A stretch of DNA of 64,000 nucleotides from Rhizobiaceae bacterium (GCA_017644005.1 JAEPMJ010000005.1:1-64000), one strand, 5' to 3'; positions 26,291-35,974 are shown, counted from the stretch's first letter. Translations and numbers: made by a program. Notes: generated by a model from the sequence alone, not told the origin.

Positions 26291-26875
26291 ATGAACCGTT
26301 TCCGTATCCGAGCCCTTGCGGCGTCCGCCATCCTTGCAGCCTCGGGCTATGCCGGGCTGGCACCAAGTTCCGCCGCGGGTCCTGCCGGGTTCGATCCGCT
26401 CGATGCCGACCCGGCCGCTATCGCCGTCGCAGTACGGATGCCGGATCGCCTGCACCTGAAAACCGGCGACGTGACGATGCGCATCGCCTTCGAATCAGAC
26501 GACAAGTCGCTCGAATTCGATGAGAAATTCGAACTGGAGTTACTCAGTGCCGAAGGCCGAGCGTCGCCAGAAGGTTCGCCGGGGCCCGGCGAGCAGATGC
26601 AGGTGGCGCGTGTGGCCGCCGCCGATCGGGCGCGTCTTGCCGACACGCAGGCCAAGGCCCGCGCGGCGCGCGGCAAGGGGCTCGGCGCGCTCGACATCGC
26701 CCTCAGCGGCGGCTGCCGGCTCGGCGAACTCGCGCCGGAACATCTGCGGGTCAGCACCTATATGCGCACACAGGCGCAAGGCGAGTTTTTTGCGCTCGCT
26801 CGGGATATCTCTTTGGCGCGTGCTTTGGGCGTGGAGTCGACCGCGTATATCCCGACGTGCAAGAGCGTGCCCTGA
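26291..26875 (+). CDS. Hypothetical secreted protein
   Basis: A 194-residue protein with a signal peptide (RIRALAASAILAASGYAGLAPSSAAG). The ATG at 26291 is preceded by AAAGAGGG. The mature part begins FDPLDADPAAIAVAVRMPDRLHLKTGDVTMRIAF and looks like an all-beta domain followed by an Ala/Arg-rich helix and a C-terminal portion with two cysteines (GGCRLG and PTCKS). I recognise no family. It is divergent from DUF2975 and convergent with leuC. Confidence 0.75.
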   Translation: MNRFRIRALAASAILAASGYAGLAPSSAAGPAGFDPLDADPAAIAVAVRMPDRLHLKTGDVTMRIAFESDDKSLEFDEKFELELLSAEGRASPEGSPGPGEQMQVARVAAADRARLADTQAKARAARGKGLGALDIALSGGCRLGELAPEHLRVSTYMRTQAQGEFFALARDISLARALGVESTAYIPTCKSVP

Positions 26876-26922
26876 CGGGAGGGCGCTGTAGCGCCCTCAA
26901 GCCGGTTCGCGGCTGGCCGCAG

Positions 26923-28332
26923 CTAGCGCCAGTCGCGGATGTCGACGAACTTGCCGGCGATCGCAGCAGCGCCCGCCATCGCCGGCGAGACCAGATGCGT
27001 GCGACCCTTGAAGCCCTGACGGCCCTCGAAATTTCGGTTCGAGGTCGAGGCGCAGCGCTCCTCAGGCTTCAGGCGGTCGTCGTTCATGGCGAGGCACATG
27101 GAGCAGCCGGGCTCGCGCCAGTCGAAACCGGCAGCGCGGAAAATCTTGTCCAGCCCCTCGGCTTCCGCCTGCGCCTTCACGAGGCCGGAGCCTGGCACGA
27201 TCATGGCGTTGACACGCGGATGAACCGTCTTGCCTTCAACCACCTTGGCGACGGCGCGCAGATCCTCGATGCGGCCATTGGTGCAGGAGCCGATGAAAAC
27301 GCGGTCGAGCTCGATATCGGTGATCCTGGTTCCGGCAGCCAGGCCCATATATGCGAGCGCGCGCTTCTTGGAGTTGCGCTTGTTCTCGTCCGCAATCGCG
27401 TCCGGGTCCGGTACTTCGCCGGTGACAGCCACCACATCCTCCGGCGACGATCCCCAGGTGACGATGGGCGGCAGGCTGGCGGCGTCGAGTTCTACAATCT
27501 TGTCGAAATGTGCGCCTTCGTCGGTTTTCAGCGTTTTCCAGTAGTCGAGCGCCATGTCCCATGCCGCACCCTTGGGTGCGCGGGGCTTGTCCTTCACGTA
27601 AGCGAAGGTGGTCTCATCAGGCGCGATCAGTCCGGCGCGGGCGCCGCCTTCGATCGACATGTTGCAGACCGTCATGCGGCCTTCCATGGAAAGCGCCTGG
27701 ATGGCTTCACCGGCATATTCGATCACATAGCCGGTGCCGCCGGCGGTGCCGATCTCGCCGATGATGGCAAGAATGATGTCCTTCGCGGTCACACCTTCGG
27801 GCGCCTTGCCATTGACGCGCACCAGCATGTTCTTGGCTTTTTTCTGGATCAGCGTCTGCGTGGCGAGCACATGCTCAACTTCCGACGTACCGATGCCGTG
27901 CGCCAGCGCGCCGAATGCGCCATGGGTCGAGGTGTGGCTGTCGCCGCACACAATCGTCATGCCCGGCAGGGTGAAACCCTGTTCGGGGCCGATGATGTGA
28001 ACGATGCCCTGGCGGCGGTCGGCCTCGTTGTAATATTCAATGCCGAAATCGGCCGCGTTTTTGGCAAGCGCCTCGACCTGGATGCGGCTTTCCTCATTCT
28101 TGATGCCTTGTGCGCGATCCGGCGAAGTCGGCACGTTGTGGTCGACCACGGCGAGCGTCTTTTCAGGCGCGCGCACCGGGCGGCTTGCCATGCGCAGGCC
28201 TTCAAAGGCCTGCGGACTGGTCACTTCATGAACCAGATGGCGGTCGATATAGAGAAGGCAGGTGCCGTCTTCCTGGCGGTTGACGACGTGCTCGTCGAAG
28301 ATCTTGTCGTAAAGCGTGCGGGGTGCGGTCAT
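26923..28332 (-). CDS. leuC: 3-Isopropylmalate dehydratase large subunit
   Basis: A 469-residue aconitase-family enzyme of leucine synthesis. It begins with [12 protein letters not shown], and [27 protein letters not shown] is diagnostic. The 4Fe-4S ligands lie in [13 protein letters not shown] and [10 protein letters not shown]. It isomerises 2- to 3-isopropylmalate with LeuD, which is not in the window. Normal length, no defects seen. Confidence 0.97.
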   Translation of the reverse strand: MTAPRTLYDKIFDEHVVNRQEDGTCLLYIDRHLVHEVTSPQAFEGLRMASRPVRAPEKTLAVVDHNVPTSPDRAQGIKNEESRIQVEALAKNAADFGIEYYNEADRRQGIVHIIGPEQGFTLPGMTIVCGDSHTSTHGAFGALAHGIGTSEVEHVLATQTLIQKKAKNMLVRVNGKAPEGVTAKDIILAIIGEIGTAGGTGYVIEYAGEAIQALSMEGRMTVCNMSIEGGARAGLIAPDETTFAYVKDKPRAPKGAAWDMALDYWKTLKTDEGAHFDKIVELDAASLPPIVTWGSSPEDVVAVTGEVPDPDAIADENKRNSKKRALAYMGLAAGTRITDIELDRVFIGSCTNGRIEDLRAVAKVVEGKTVHPRVNAMIVPGSGLVKAQAEAEGLDKIFRAAGFDWREPGCSMCLAMNDDRLKPEERCASTSNRNFEGRQGFKGRTHLVSPAMAGAAAIAGKFVDIRDWR

Positions 28333-28395
28333 TTTTCTGGCTGTCCGTATTCGGTTTGCTGACTGGCGGTTAGCCCGGTCGGGCCCGGGTGTCGC

Positions 28396-28584
28396 TCAGC
28401 CGAGGTGGCCGGTCGCGGCGCCGCAATAGCGCGCGAAGAAGCGCGATGGCAGGCGCTTCCTGTCCTGCAGCGCGAAGCCGCGGAATGCCGGATGTGTGTG
28501 AAGCCGTTCCATATCGAGGCGGATATAGCGATCTTTTGGAAACGCGGCAATCGCGCCTTTGCGTTGGCAATATCTGATGCGCAT
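28396..28584 (-). CDS. Possible small protein, 62 residues
   Basis: A short frame upstream of leuC, codirectional, basic and Arg/Phe-rich: RYIRLDMERLHTHPAFRGFALQ... and ending GAATGHLG. Its codons carry G or C in most third positions, as in real genes here, but no strong ribosome binding site is seen. It could be a genuine small gene, a decayed remnant or chance. No family recognised. Confidence 0.3.
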   Translation of the reverse strand: MRIRYCQRKGAIAAFPKDRYIRLDMERLHTHPAFRGFALQDRKRLPSRFFARYCGAATGHLG

Positions 28585-28918
28585 CTACCTACAGGCGAGG
28601 CCAACCCCGATTTGACATGGAATGGAACAGTTGCTCGCGTGCGTGCACGCGCGGCACCAAAGCCTGGTATTCCAGCCCGATGTCCCGCCTCGTTGACCGA
28701 TCGATAAGGTCCGGCCGCATCAATACACCCCGATTAGCATCCGATCGCGGTGATTTCCCGCGGGGCATCAACATCCCGCAGAGGCGCGCGATGCCGCGTC
28801 GCGTTCGAAGCCAGATACAATGCATAATCACATCCCATCAATAGACCTGGCTATTTCGGCCTGAATGGGCTGTATTTCCAATGAAACGTCGGTATCTTCT
28901 CATAAAGAGGACTTATCC
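28585..28918. other. Intergenic region upstream of the LysR gene
   Basis: About 330 bases with no convincing gene. The last 100 bases before 28919 are AT-richer and should hold the LysR promoter; AAAGAGG serves as its ribosome binding site. No repeats or strong hairpins were noticed. Confidence 0.4.
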
Positions 28919-29830
28919 ATGAAGCTCTCGAAACGGTTCCCGCTCAATGCGATGCTCGTGTTCGAGGCGGTCGCTCGCCACGGCAGTTTCACGCGTGCCG
29001 GCGAGGAACTTGGCATGACTCAGACGGCGGTGAGCTATCAGATCAAGCTGCTGGAAGAGAATATCGGCGAACCGCTGTTTCTTCGGCAGCCACGGCAGAT
29101 CGAACTGACCGATATCGCTTGTCGCATGTTGCCGAATGTGACCCGGGGCTTCGAGTTGCTCACGGAGGCTGTTGATGCCGCAAGGCAGAATGTCAGCGAC
29201 ACGCTGGACATTCACTCGTCGCCGACATTTGGATCGCATTGGCTCTCGCGGCGTCTGGGCGGATTTCAGCTTCAGCACCCCGGTATGGCAGTACGACTGC
29301 TGCGCGTTTCAAAATTCACCGACTTCAGCCGCGATCGGGCCGATGTCGCCATACGCTGGGGATTCGGGCCCTGGGAGGGTCTCGATTGCCATCTTCTGGG
29401 GCAACTGATCTACGCACCGATGGTCAGCCCCGCATATCTCGATCGTGTGGGCGGCATTTCGTCGCCGGAAGACCTGCAGGGCCTGACCATGATCGGGGCG
29501 CGAGACGATTGTTGGCGCCATTGGTTCGCGGCCGCAGGCGTGGCCAATCCTGACCTGTCGAGCCAGACTAGTTTCGACTACCGGGAACAGGATCTATGCG
29601 CCAACGCGGCGATCAGCGGCCAGGGCGTGGCGATTCTCGATCGCCTCTATTTTTACGACGAACTACAGGCCGGCCGGCTTATCGAGCCCTTCGACACCTA
29701 CTGCTCCGAAGGGCACGGTATCTGGCTGATCTACCCAAAGAACCGGCGCAACCAGCCCAAGGTAAGGGCCTTCAGAGAGTGGATACTGGAGGCCGTTCGG
29801 AACGATATTGCGAGGACCGCGCCCGATTAG
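28919..29830 (+). CDS. LysR-family transcriptional regulator, GcvA-like
   Basis: A 303-residue regulator. The N-terminal winged HTH reads RFPLNAMLVFEAVARHGSFTRAGEELGMTQTAVSYQIKLLE. The effector domain carries DVAIRWGFGPW, resembling the GcvA/AmpR group (DLAIRFGxGxW). The ATG at 28919 follows AAAGAGG. No divergent target gene is present: upstream lies a noncoding stretch and leuC pointing away, so the regulated gene is uncertain. Confidence 0.9.
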   Translation: MKLSKRFPLNAMLVFEAVARHGSFTRAGEELGMTQTAVSYQIKLLEENIGEPLFLRQPRQIELTDIACRMLPNVTRGFELLTEAVDAARQNVSDTLDIHSSPTFGSHWLSRRLGGFQLQHPGMAVRLLRVSKFTDFSRDRADVAIRWGFGPWEGLDCHLLGQLIYAPMVSPAYLDRVGGISSPEDLQGLTMIGARDDCWRHWFAAAGVANPDLSSQTSFDYREQDLCANAAISGQGVAILDRLYFYDELQAGRLIEPFDTYCSEGHGIWLIYPKNRRNQPKVRAFREWILEAVRNDIARTAPD

Positions 29831-29844
29831 CTGTTTGTAGGGTG

Positions 29845-30399
29845 TCAGGCAGCTTCCTGCTCGATGCAGATCTTGCCGGTGTCGGCTTCGGCAAGCGGAA
29901 CTTTGAGAAGCCGGCAGAAATGCTGCCCGAGGCCGCCTGCGTCGTGCGCGAAATGCCGGCAGTCGCGGCAGATGCCGAAGGGCCGCCCGCCATCGATCGC
30001 GATGCGGGCCCTGAGAAGCGCGGCGGCGCCATTCGTCAGCGCCCGTCGGTCGGCTTCGTTCAGTGAACCGAGCGCGCGTTCCATGGGCTCGGTTCCGTCG
30101 CGGGTCAGCCTCTCCCGGCCGGCTGCAGTGAGCGCGAGCCGGACCGTACGCCGGTCGGCGGTATCGGTCGATTTGTCGATGTAGCCGGCACGCTCCAGAG
30201 CGATCAGCGTCTGGGACACCGTGCCCTTTGTCGCGCCCAGATAGGCGGTCAGGGCGCCGGGCGTGCGCGAAAATCGGTTGGCGCGGGCCAGAAAACGCAA
30301 AGCCTCCCACTGCACCGGCTTGAGGCCTGCCGTGTGTGCATCATGCGCGGCGATGCGCGCCAGCCGGTCGATCATCGCCATGGTTTCGTTGCCTGCCAT
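29845..30399 (-). CDS. MarR-family regulator with cysteine-rich C-terminal tail
   Basis: A 184-residue protein. A MarR winged helix spans about residues 20-115 (LKPVQWEALRFLARAN, ATKGTVSQTLIALERAGYI, DRRTVRLALTAAGRERL). The tail has four cysteines, CRDCRHF...HFCRLL...ICIEQ, in the pattern C-x2-C-x15-C-x17-C, possibly a metal or redox sensor. The ATG at 30399 is preferred over a TTG at 30426. The region upstream has two matching operator-like repeats (30408-30427 and 30460-30479), shared with the divergent secreted-protein gene, so autoregulation and control of that gene are likely. Confidence 0.85.
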   Translation of the reverse strand: MAGNETMAMIDRLARIAAHDAHTAGLKPVQWEALRFLARANRFSRTPGALTAYLGATKGTVSQTLIALERAGYIDKSTDTADRRTVRLALTAAGRERLTRDGTEPMERALGSLNEADRRALTNGAAALLRARIAIDGGRPFGICRDCRHFAHDAGGLGQHFCRLLKVPLAEADTGKICIEQEAA

Positions 30400-30407
30400 G
30401 ACCGGAA

Positions 30408-30479
30408 AGTATTGTGTCGATACCAATATTGCAAGACGCGAGCGGCCGTGTTAGCAGATAGTATTGACTCGCTACTAAT
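30408..30479 (+). promoter_or_regulatory. Twin operator-like repeats in the MarR/secreted-protein divergent region
   Basis: AGTATTGTGTCGATACCAAT (30408-30427) and AGTATTGACTCGCTACTAAT (30460-30479) are direct repeats 52 bases apart, matching at 16 of 20 positions. The second contains the dyad AGTA-N9-TACT; the first has it with one change. The first copy abuts the MarR start and the second sits just before the start of the divergent gene, as expected for MarR binding sites. Confidence 0.6.
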
Positions 30480-30489
30480 GGAGATGAAT

Positions 30490-31209
30490 ATGAGATCGAA
30501 AGGAGCGGCCGTGCTTGGCCTGACAGCGTTTTTGGCAACAGCAGCCGCGGCGCATGAAATCGTAAGCGAAGCCAATGGCGACATCGCGGCGCCGTTCGAC
30601 ATCCGCAAGGCCGGTGCAACCGCGGATGAGCGGCTGGTCACGTTCTTCATGGAACTGGAAGGCGAAGCCGGCAGCATCAAGCCGGAAGCAACGGGCCAGC
30701 TGCCGGGCGCGGGCGTGGCCGCTTATGTGTGGCCGACGGGGCTCGACCCGGCGACGGTGGGTTTCGACGCCGGCTCGGGCATTCTGGCGCTTGCGATCAC
30801 CGCGCATCCCGATTTCGACGATACGCCGCTGTTCGACGAAAACGGGGACGGCGACCCTGCCAACGACGGCGCCGACTGGCATTCCCACTGGGTTGTGCTC
30901 GAAGGAACGGAGGACTGTTCGGGCGGCTTCAAGGTGCGGGACGTTTCGCCAGGCGTCGACCTGTTGCCGGCGACGGCACCGCATCTGCCGATCGCGCTCG
31001 ACAGCCCCGGCATGTCGCCGCAGCTTGCCGGCAAGACGGCGCGCATCACTGTTCCCGTCGCCAGTGGCGAGGGCGTTTCGTTCGATGCCGTGACGGCCGA
31101 GTTGCGCGTGCATCCGCAAGGCAAGACGCCGCTACTGTGCGTCACCGGCGTTCACGACGTGGCGTCCGGCGACCTGTCGCTGCCGGGGCGTGTCATGCCC
31201 GTCGAGTGA
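30490..31209 (+). CDS. Hypothetical secreted protein with Asp-rich Ca-loop-like segment
   Basis: A 239-residue protein. The ATG at 30490 has GGAG 6 bases upstream and gives a signal peptide ending TAAAA-HEI. The mature part contains an Asp/Asn-rich stretch DENGDGDPANDGAD that resembles an EF-hand or calcium loop, followed by WHSHWVVL, and two cysteines (EDCSG, LLCVTG). I do not recognise the family. Operator-like repeats tie its expression to the divergent MarR gene. Confidence 0.75.
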   Translation: MRSKGAAVLGLTAFLATAAAAHEIVSEANGDIAAPFDIRKAGATADERLVTFFMELEGEAGSIKPEATGQLPGAGVAAYVWPTGLDPATVGFDAGSGILALAITAHPDFDDTPLFDENGDGDPANDGADWHSHWVVLEGTEDCSGGFKVRDVSPGVDLLPATAPHLPIALDSPGMSPQLAGKTARITVPVASGEGVSFDAVTAELRVHPQGKTPLLCVTGVHDVASGDLSLPGRVMPVE

Positions 31210-31213
31210 GCTG

Positions 31214-32026
31214 TCAGGTATTTGCACTGGAACGGCGCATGCGCCGTTCCAGTGCACGCAGCATCAGCGACAGGCTGACGGTCAAAAGCAGATAGATGTA
31301 AGCGACAACCGAATAGGTCTCGAAAAAGCGGAAAGAGCCTGAGGCGTAGATCTTGCCGAGCTGAGTAATGTCCGCGACACCGAGCACCGAGACAAGCGAG
31401 CTGTCTTTCACCATCGCCACGAAGTCGTTTCCGAGCGGCGGCAGAATGGTGCGGATCGCCTGCGGGAAGATGATCAGCCGGAAACGCTGGAAGCCCGAGA
31501 GACCGAGCGCCTTCGCAGCCTCGATCTGGCCGGGATCGACTGAAAGGATGCCGGCGCGGAAGACCTCGGCAATGAAAGCCGAATAACCGATCGTGAGTGC
31601 GATGACGGCGCGCCACAGGAGCGAGATGTCGCGTACCAGAAGCTCGCCGACAAAGCCTGCCTCCTGAAGCGGACCCGCGACCCAGTTCCATCCGGCAACG
31701 AAGGCCGGCACACCGGCAAAGGCGATCCAGAACAAAAGCACCAGTACCGGTACACCGCGGATGATCTCGACATAGAAGCGGGCGACCTGCCGCAGCACCA
31801 GCGACTTTGAAAGCGCCATCAGCGCGATGCCGAGGCCGAGCGCAGAGGCCAGAGCGAAGCCGATCAGCGTTACCCAGATGGTGATCCAGATGCCGCGCGA
31901 GATTGCGCTGAAAATCTGAGCGTAGAGATCGCTTGCCGCAATAGAGATCGCGACCGCTATGGCAATCGCCGCCGCGGCGATGAGCCAATAAGGAAAGTCC
32001 TTCGTCGGGGCGGGGGCAGGCGTCAT
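31214..32026 (-). CDS. Polar amino-acid ABC transporter permease (HisM/GlnP type)
   Basis: A 270-residue permease. The His/Glu/Gln/Arg transporter signature is visible: YVEIIRGVPVLVLLFWIAF, then IALTIGYSAFIAEVFRAGILSV and the EAA loop GQIEAAKALGLSGFQRFRLIIFPQAIR. It lies 160 bases downstream of the cognate binding protein on the same strand. No ATP-binding subunit or second permease is nearby, so it must borrow or have one elsewhere. Confidence 0.92.
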   Translation of the reverse strand: MTPAPAPTKDFPYWLIAAAAIAIAVAISIAASDLYAQIFSAISRGIWITIWVTLIGFALASALGLGIALMALSKSLVLRQVARFYVEIIRGVPVLVLLFWIAFAGVPAFVAGWNWVAGPLQEAGFVGELLVRDISLLWRAVIALTIGYSAFIAEVFRAGILSVDPGQIEAAKALGLSGFQRFRLIIFPQAIRTILPPLGNDFVAMVKDSSLVSVLGVADITQLGKIYASGSFRFFETYSVVAYIYLLLTVSLSLMLRALERRMRRSSANT

Positions 32027-32092
32027 GCTCGCCCCTTGAAGGTCGAACCGTTGTGCGCGGATTTCGAAATGCCCGGAATGCGGCGCCTAAAC

Positions 32093-32133
32093 ACCGCCAT
32101 CATCCTTCGACGGGTTCCGAGGATGATGGCGGT
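32093..32133. repeat. 14-bp perfect inverted repeat between binding protein and permease
   Basis: ACCGCCATCATCCT pairs perfectly with AGGATGATGGCGGT around a 13-base loop. No T-run follows on either strand. The CATCCTTCGA...AGGATG character resembles short palindromic repeats common in rhizobial genomes. In the transcript the hairpin could stabilise the upstream binding-protein message or reduce permease expression. Confidence 0.7.
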
Positions 32134-32188
32134 GGGATCTCCCAAACCATCCTTGGCTGCATGGCGGAAAGGCCGGACCCTTCCACCT

Positions 32189-32986
32189 TCACTGGCCGAG
32201 CTTGTATTCCAGGAACCACTTGGTGTTCAGCGCATCGATCGTGCCGTCCGCCTTCATGGAAGCAATCGCAGCGTTGAACGCCGGCACCAGTTCGGAGCCC
32301 TTCGGGAAGATAAAGCCGAAGTCTTCCGAGCCGAGCGGACCGCCGATCACCTTGAGCTGGCCGCCCGAGGATTCGACATAGCCGTTGGCCGCGACGCCGT
32401 CGGTGAGCACCAGGTCGACATCGCCGGCGCGCAGCGCCTGAACGGTCGCGCCGAACGTCTCGAACAGCTTGATGCGCGGATTGGCTTCGTTGCCGTCAAG
32501 AATATCGTAGACCGAAACGTAGAACGGCGTGGTGCCGGGCTGTGCGGCGATCAAAAGGTCGTCCTTGGCGGCGAATTCCTTCTCATCGGCGAAGCGGTCC
32601 TCGTCGGCGCGTACCAGCATGCGCATTTCAGAGCGCATGTAGGAGTCGGAGAAATCAACCTTTTCCTTGCGGTCATCCCGGATTGTAATGCCGGTCATTC
32701 CCATGTCGTACTGGCCGTCCGACACGGACTGGATCATCGCGTCCCAGCTGGTGTTCTGGATATCGACGTTGATATTGAGCCGTTTCGCCATCTCTTCCAT
32801 GGCGTCATACTCCCAGCCGATCGCGTCGCCCGTCTTGGGGTCAATGAACTGCAGCGGCGGATAGGCGTTTTCGGTCACGACAACGACCGTGCGGCCGCCC
32901 AGGTCGGGCACGGATTGCGCGCTGGCGGTCGATGCCGACAGCGACAGTGCCACGACGGCAGCGATAATTGACAAGACATGTTTCAT
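32189..32986 (-). CDS. Amino-acid ABC transporter periplasmic binding protein (SBP family 3)
   Basis: A 265-residue secreted protein. The ATG at 32986 follows GGAG and opens a signal peptide ([22 protein letters not shown]). Family 3 features: [64 protein letters not shown] and [12 protein letters not shown]. The ligand is probably a polar amino acid. It pairs with the permease at 31214. Confidence 0.92.
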   Translation of the reverse strand: MKHVLSIIAAVVALSLSASTASAQSVPDLGGRTVVVVTENAYPPLQFIDPKTGDAIGWEYDAMEEMAKRLNINVDIQNTSWDAMIQSVSDGQYDMGMTGITIRDDRKEKVDFSDSYMRSEMRMLVRADEDRFADEKEFAAKDDLLIAAQPGTTPFYVSVYDILDGNEANPRIKLFETFGATVQALRAGDVDLVLTDGVAANGYVESSGGQLKVIGGPLGSEDFGFIFPKGSELVPAFNAAIASMKADGTIDALNTKWFLEYKLGQ

Positions 32987-33071
32987 GATGACGCTCCTGC
33001 ACATATGGGGCCTGTGGCCTTTTCCGGCGCCACTCTAGCGATGCGGACCCGCCGTGCAAGGTGGGCTGATG

Positions 33072-33596
33072 TCATTGTTTTTGTTTTGCCGAAGCGTCGT
33101 CCGGTGACGGTTTGTCGTGGTTGTTAAGATCGAACCTCCATTCGAGCAGACGCAAAATCCACAGAACGGCGATACCAAGCAACGTCGCGAGCAGTGCGAT
33201 CTGCCAAAAACCCAGTCCGCACGCCAGACCCACTGCGCCGGCAAGCCACATGCCGGCCGCGGTAGTCAGCCCATGCACCTCGCCGCGCGAAAAGACGATG
33301 AACCCAGCTGCCAAAAACGCAACACCAGCAGTCACGGCTTCGATCAACCGCACGGGATCGACGCGGATCGACCCTTCGTTGAACGGTGTGGCATGCGCGA
33401 TCTCAATGGTCAGAACAGCAGCAGTGGCGGCGGCGAGACACACCAGAATGTGCGTGCGCAGCCCGGCCGGTCGCCTGTGCCATTCGCGCTCGAAGCCGAT
33501 CACCGCACCTAGCAGAGTGGCCAGAAACAGGCGCATCGCGATGCCGGAGAACGGCAAATAGGTCGAATTCTCAAATCCAGGTGCAAGCGATTCCAT
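33072..33596 (-). CDS. MgtC/SapB-family membrane protein
   Basis: A 174-residue protein with five hydrophobic segments. RLFLATLLGAVIGFEREWHRRPAGLRTHILVCLAAA is the MgtC/SapB signature, and GVAFLAAGFIVFSRGEVHGLTTAAGMWLAGAVGLACGLG completes the domain. The C-terminus is a short polar tail lacking the ACT-like domain of Salmonella MgtC. The ATG at 33596 follows GAGGG. Its role in magnesium or acid adaptation is only by family. Confidence 0.88.
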   Translation of the reverse strand: MESLAPGFENSTYLPFSGIAMRLFLATLLGAVIGFEREWHRRPAGLRTHILVCLAAATAAVLTIEIAHATPFNEGSIRVDPVRLIEAVTAGVAFLAAGFIVFSRGEVHGLTTAAGMWLAGAVGLACGLGFWQIALLATLLGIAVLWILRLLEWRFDLNNHDKPSPDDASAKQKQ

Positions 33597-33722
33597 CGGG
33601 ACCCTCTGCAAAAAATGTCGGACAGCATGCTGTTATGCGTGCAGCGCTTGGTCAAACGATGGCTTAAAGCAAAACGGCCGCGCAATGCGCGGCCGCTGCG
33701 AATTCGAACCTGAATGGCGAAC

Positions 33723-34238
33723 CTATTCGGTAGTCGCGGCCTCTGCACCTTCGGCGGCCTTCGCCTCAGCGGCCTTTTCGGCCGCCAGAGCCTCGGCAGC
33801 AGCGACCTTCTCGGCCTCAAGGCGGGCCTTCTCGGCCGCCAGAGCCTGACGCTCTTCCTCGTTCAGCTTGCGGGCGCGCACGCCGGTGTTTTCCGAGATG
33901 CGGGCCGACTTGCCGCGGCGGTCGCGCAGGTAATAGAGCTTGGCGCGGCGGACCTTGCCGCGGCGCACCATCTCAACCGCCTCGACCAGCGGGGAGTAGA
34001 CCGGGAAAACGCGTTCAACGCCTTCACCATAGGAAATCTTGCGTACGGTGAAGGTTTCCTGGAAGCCGGAGCCCGAACGGGCGATGCAGACGCCCTCGAA
34101 AGCCTGCACGCGGGTGCGGGTTCCCTCGGTCACGCGGACCTGCACGCGCACGGTATCGCCGGGCTGGAATTCGGGAAGTTTGCGCTTTTCGGAAATTTTC
34201 GCGGCCTGTTCAGCCTCGAGCTGACGGATGATATCCAT
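33723..34238 (-). CDS. rplS: 50S ribosomal protein L19
   Basis: A 171-residue L19: [61 protein letters not shown] and [20 protein letters not shown]. The conserved core ends near residue 120; a further 45 residues of Ala/Glu repeats form an extended charged tail, usual in rhizobia. The normally adjacent trmD is separated here by a TauE gene on the opposite strand. Confidence 0.97.
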   Translation of the reverse strand: MDIIRQLEAEQAAKISEKRKLPEFQPGDTVRVQVRVTEGTRTRVQAFEGVCIARSGSGFQETFTVRKISYGEGVERVFPVYSPLVEAVEMVRRGKVRRAKLYYLRDRRGKSARISENTGVRARKLNEEERQALAAEKARLEAEKVAAAEALAAEKAAEAKAAEGAEAATTE

Positions 34239-34535
34239 CGCTGCAACCTCTTCTTGTTCTCGACAGCCAGAGCGCCCGACGCTCACCTTGCAGTTCAGGA
34301 CCACTTGGTTATGCCGCTCCGAAACCGGATTGGCAGGGGCGATACCCCGTCTTTCATTGACGGTTTGCCGGGTTTGTCCCGGATCGGCGGCGCTGTTACA
34401 CGTTTCAACGGCGTTTGTCACCTCCAAACATACACTTTTTGAACGCGGGACCGACTGGAAGCGCCGTTACGAGGCGGCAAGCTTGTCTGTTCGCCAACGC
34501 CTCTCTATGAGGGGCCATCAAACGGACTGCCTGCC

Positions 34536-35288
34536 TTGACACTTCTCCTTGCTCTTATCCTGTTCCTTGCCGGTTTCATCTCCGGTGCCGTCAACGCCGT
34601 CGCAGGCGGCGGCACCTTCATCACTTTTGGTGCGCTGTCGCTCGCCGGCATCGCACCGATTTCGGCCAACGCGACCTCGTCGATCGCACAGTTTCCCGGC
34701 TACGTGTCGTCTACGCTGGCCTACTGGGCCGACATCAAGGCGATGTGGCGCGGCGCGCTGATTTTCTGCATCGTATCGGCGGCGGGGGCGCTGGCTGGCG
34801 CGCTCATTCTGCTGTCGCTCGACAACCCGTCTTTCCGGGCCATGGTTCCCTGGCTTCTGATCGCGGCGACCGCGCTATTTGCCGCCGGGCCATGGCTGAA
34901 GCCGAAGCCGCGGGTGAAGGATGACGCCGGCAGCAATCCGCTGGTCGGCCGTCTGGTCCAGTTCCTGACCTCGATCTATGGCGGTTTTTTTGGCGCCGGG
35001 ATGGGCATCATGATGCTGGCGACGCTGGGTCTTACCGAGCGTGGCGACTATCACCACCTCAACGCATTGAAGAACATGCTGTCGATCGTGATCGCGGCGG
35101 TGGCGATCGTGGTTTTCGTTTCCGGCGGCGTGATCGCCTGGTATGAGGCGGTAGTCATGATCCCCGGTGTGGCAGCTGGCGGCTATGCCGGTGTGTGGGT
35201 TGCAAGGCGCGTGCCGCAGAATGTCGTGCGCGGCTTCGTCATCGCGGTCGGGCTTTTCCTGGCTGGATATTATTTCGTCACCGGCTGA
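34536..35288 (+). CDS. TauE/SafE-family (TSUP) sulfite exporter-like permease, TTG start
   Basis: A 250-residue protein with seven to eight helices and the TSUP motifs [24 protein letters not shown] near the start and [19 protein letters not shown] in the second half. It starts at TTG 34536. It is inserted on the plus strand between rplS and trmD and its last 19 bases overlap the convergent trmD. TSUP proteins export sulfite or sulfonate-type anions; the substrate here is unknown. Confidence 0.87.
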   Translation: MTLLLALILFLAGFISGAVNAVAGGGTFITFGALSLAGIAPISANATSSIAQFPGYVSSTLAYWADIKAMWRGALIFCIVSAAGALAGALILLSLDNPSFRAMVPWLLIAATALFAAGPWLKPKPRVKDDAGSNPLVGRLVQFLTSIYGGFFGAGMGIMMLATLGLTERGDYHHLNALKNMLSIVIAAVAIVVFVSGGVIAWYEAVVMIPGVAAGGYAGVWVARRVPQNVVRGFVIAVGLFLAGYYFVTG

Positions 35289-35974
35289 GCGGTTCGCGGC
35301 AGCAGGTCGGGCCGGCGCTCCGCGGTCAGCTTGCGCGCCTCGTCGCGCCGCCACGCGGCGATCCTTGCATGGTTGCCGGATGTCAGAACCTCGGGGATCG
35401 TCAGACCCTCGAACTCCTGCGGGCGGGTGTAATGCGGATGTTCCAGCAGCCCGGTTTCGAAGCTTTCCTCCGTACCGGAGGTGTCGTTGCCCATGACACC
35501 CGGCAAGAGGCGTACAACGGCGTCGAGCAGCACCAGGGCGGCCGGCTCGCCGCCTGAAAGGATGTAATCGCCGACCGAGATCTCTTCGAGGCCTCGGGCA
35601 TCGATAACGCGCTGGTCGACGCCCTCGAATCGCCCGCACAGAATCACCGCGCCGCCACCCCCGGCGAGTTCGCGCACGCGCTTCTGGTTGAGCGGCTTGC
35701 CGCGCGGGCTCATCAGCAGCCTGGGGCGGGCATCACCTTTTGGCGAGGCTGCGTCGACGGCGCGGGCCAGCACATCGGCACGCATTACCATGCCGGCGCC
35801 GCCACCTGCCGGGGTGTCATCGACATTGCGGTGTCTGCCCTCGGCGAAATCGCGGATCTGGACCGCTTCAAGCGTCCAGGTTTCCTCCTCCAGTGCGCGG
35901 CCTGCGAGCGAATGGCCGAGCGCACCCGGGAACATCTCCGGATAAAGCGTAAGGACGGTGGCGCGGAAGGTCAC
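35270..35974 (-). CDS. trmD: tRNA (guanine37-N1)-methyltransferase
   Basis: A 234-residue SPOUT methyltransferase making m1G37. Features: [55 protein letters not shown] and the knot region [29 protein letters not shown]. It overlaps rimM by ATGA, and its 3' end overlaps the TauE gene. Confidence 0.96.
   Translation of the reverse strand: MTFRATVLTLYPEMFPGALGHSLAGRALEEETWTLEAVQIRDFAEGRHRNVDDTPAGGGAGMVMRADVLARAVDAASPKGDARPRLLMSPRGKPLNQKRVRELAGGGGAVILCGRFEGVDQRVIDARGLEEISVGDYILSGGEPAALVLLDAVVRLLPGVMGNDTSGTEESFETGLLEHPHYTRPQEFEGLTIPEVLTSGNHARIAAWRRDEARKLTAERRPDLLPRTAQPVTK

Noticed and set aside
26857..28362. A 501-codon plus-strand frame opposite leuC
   Set aside because: Antisense of a certain leuC; no ribosome binding site or recognisable motif.
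32093..32133. Calling the 14-bp inverted repeat a terminator
   Set aside because: No T-run follows on either strand and the codirectional permease lies just downstream, so a palindromic repeat or mRNA-stability element fits better.
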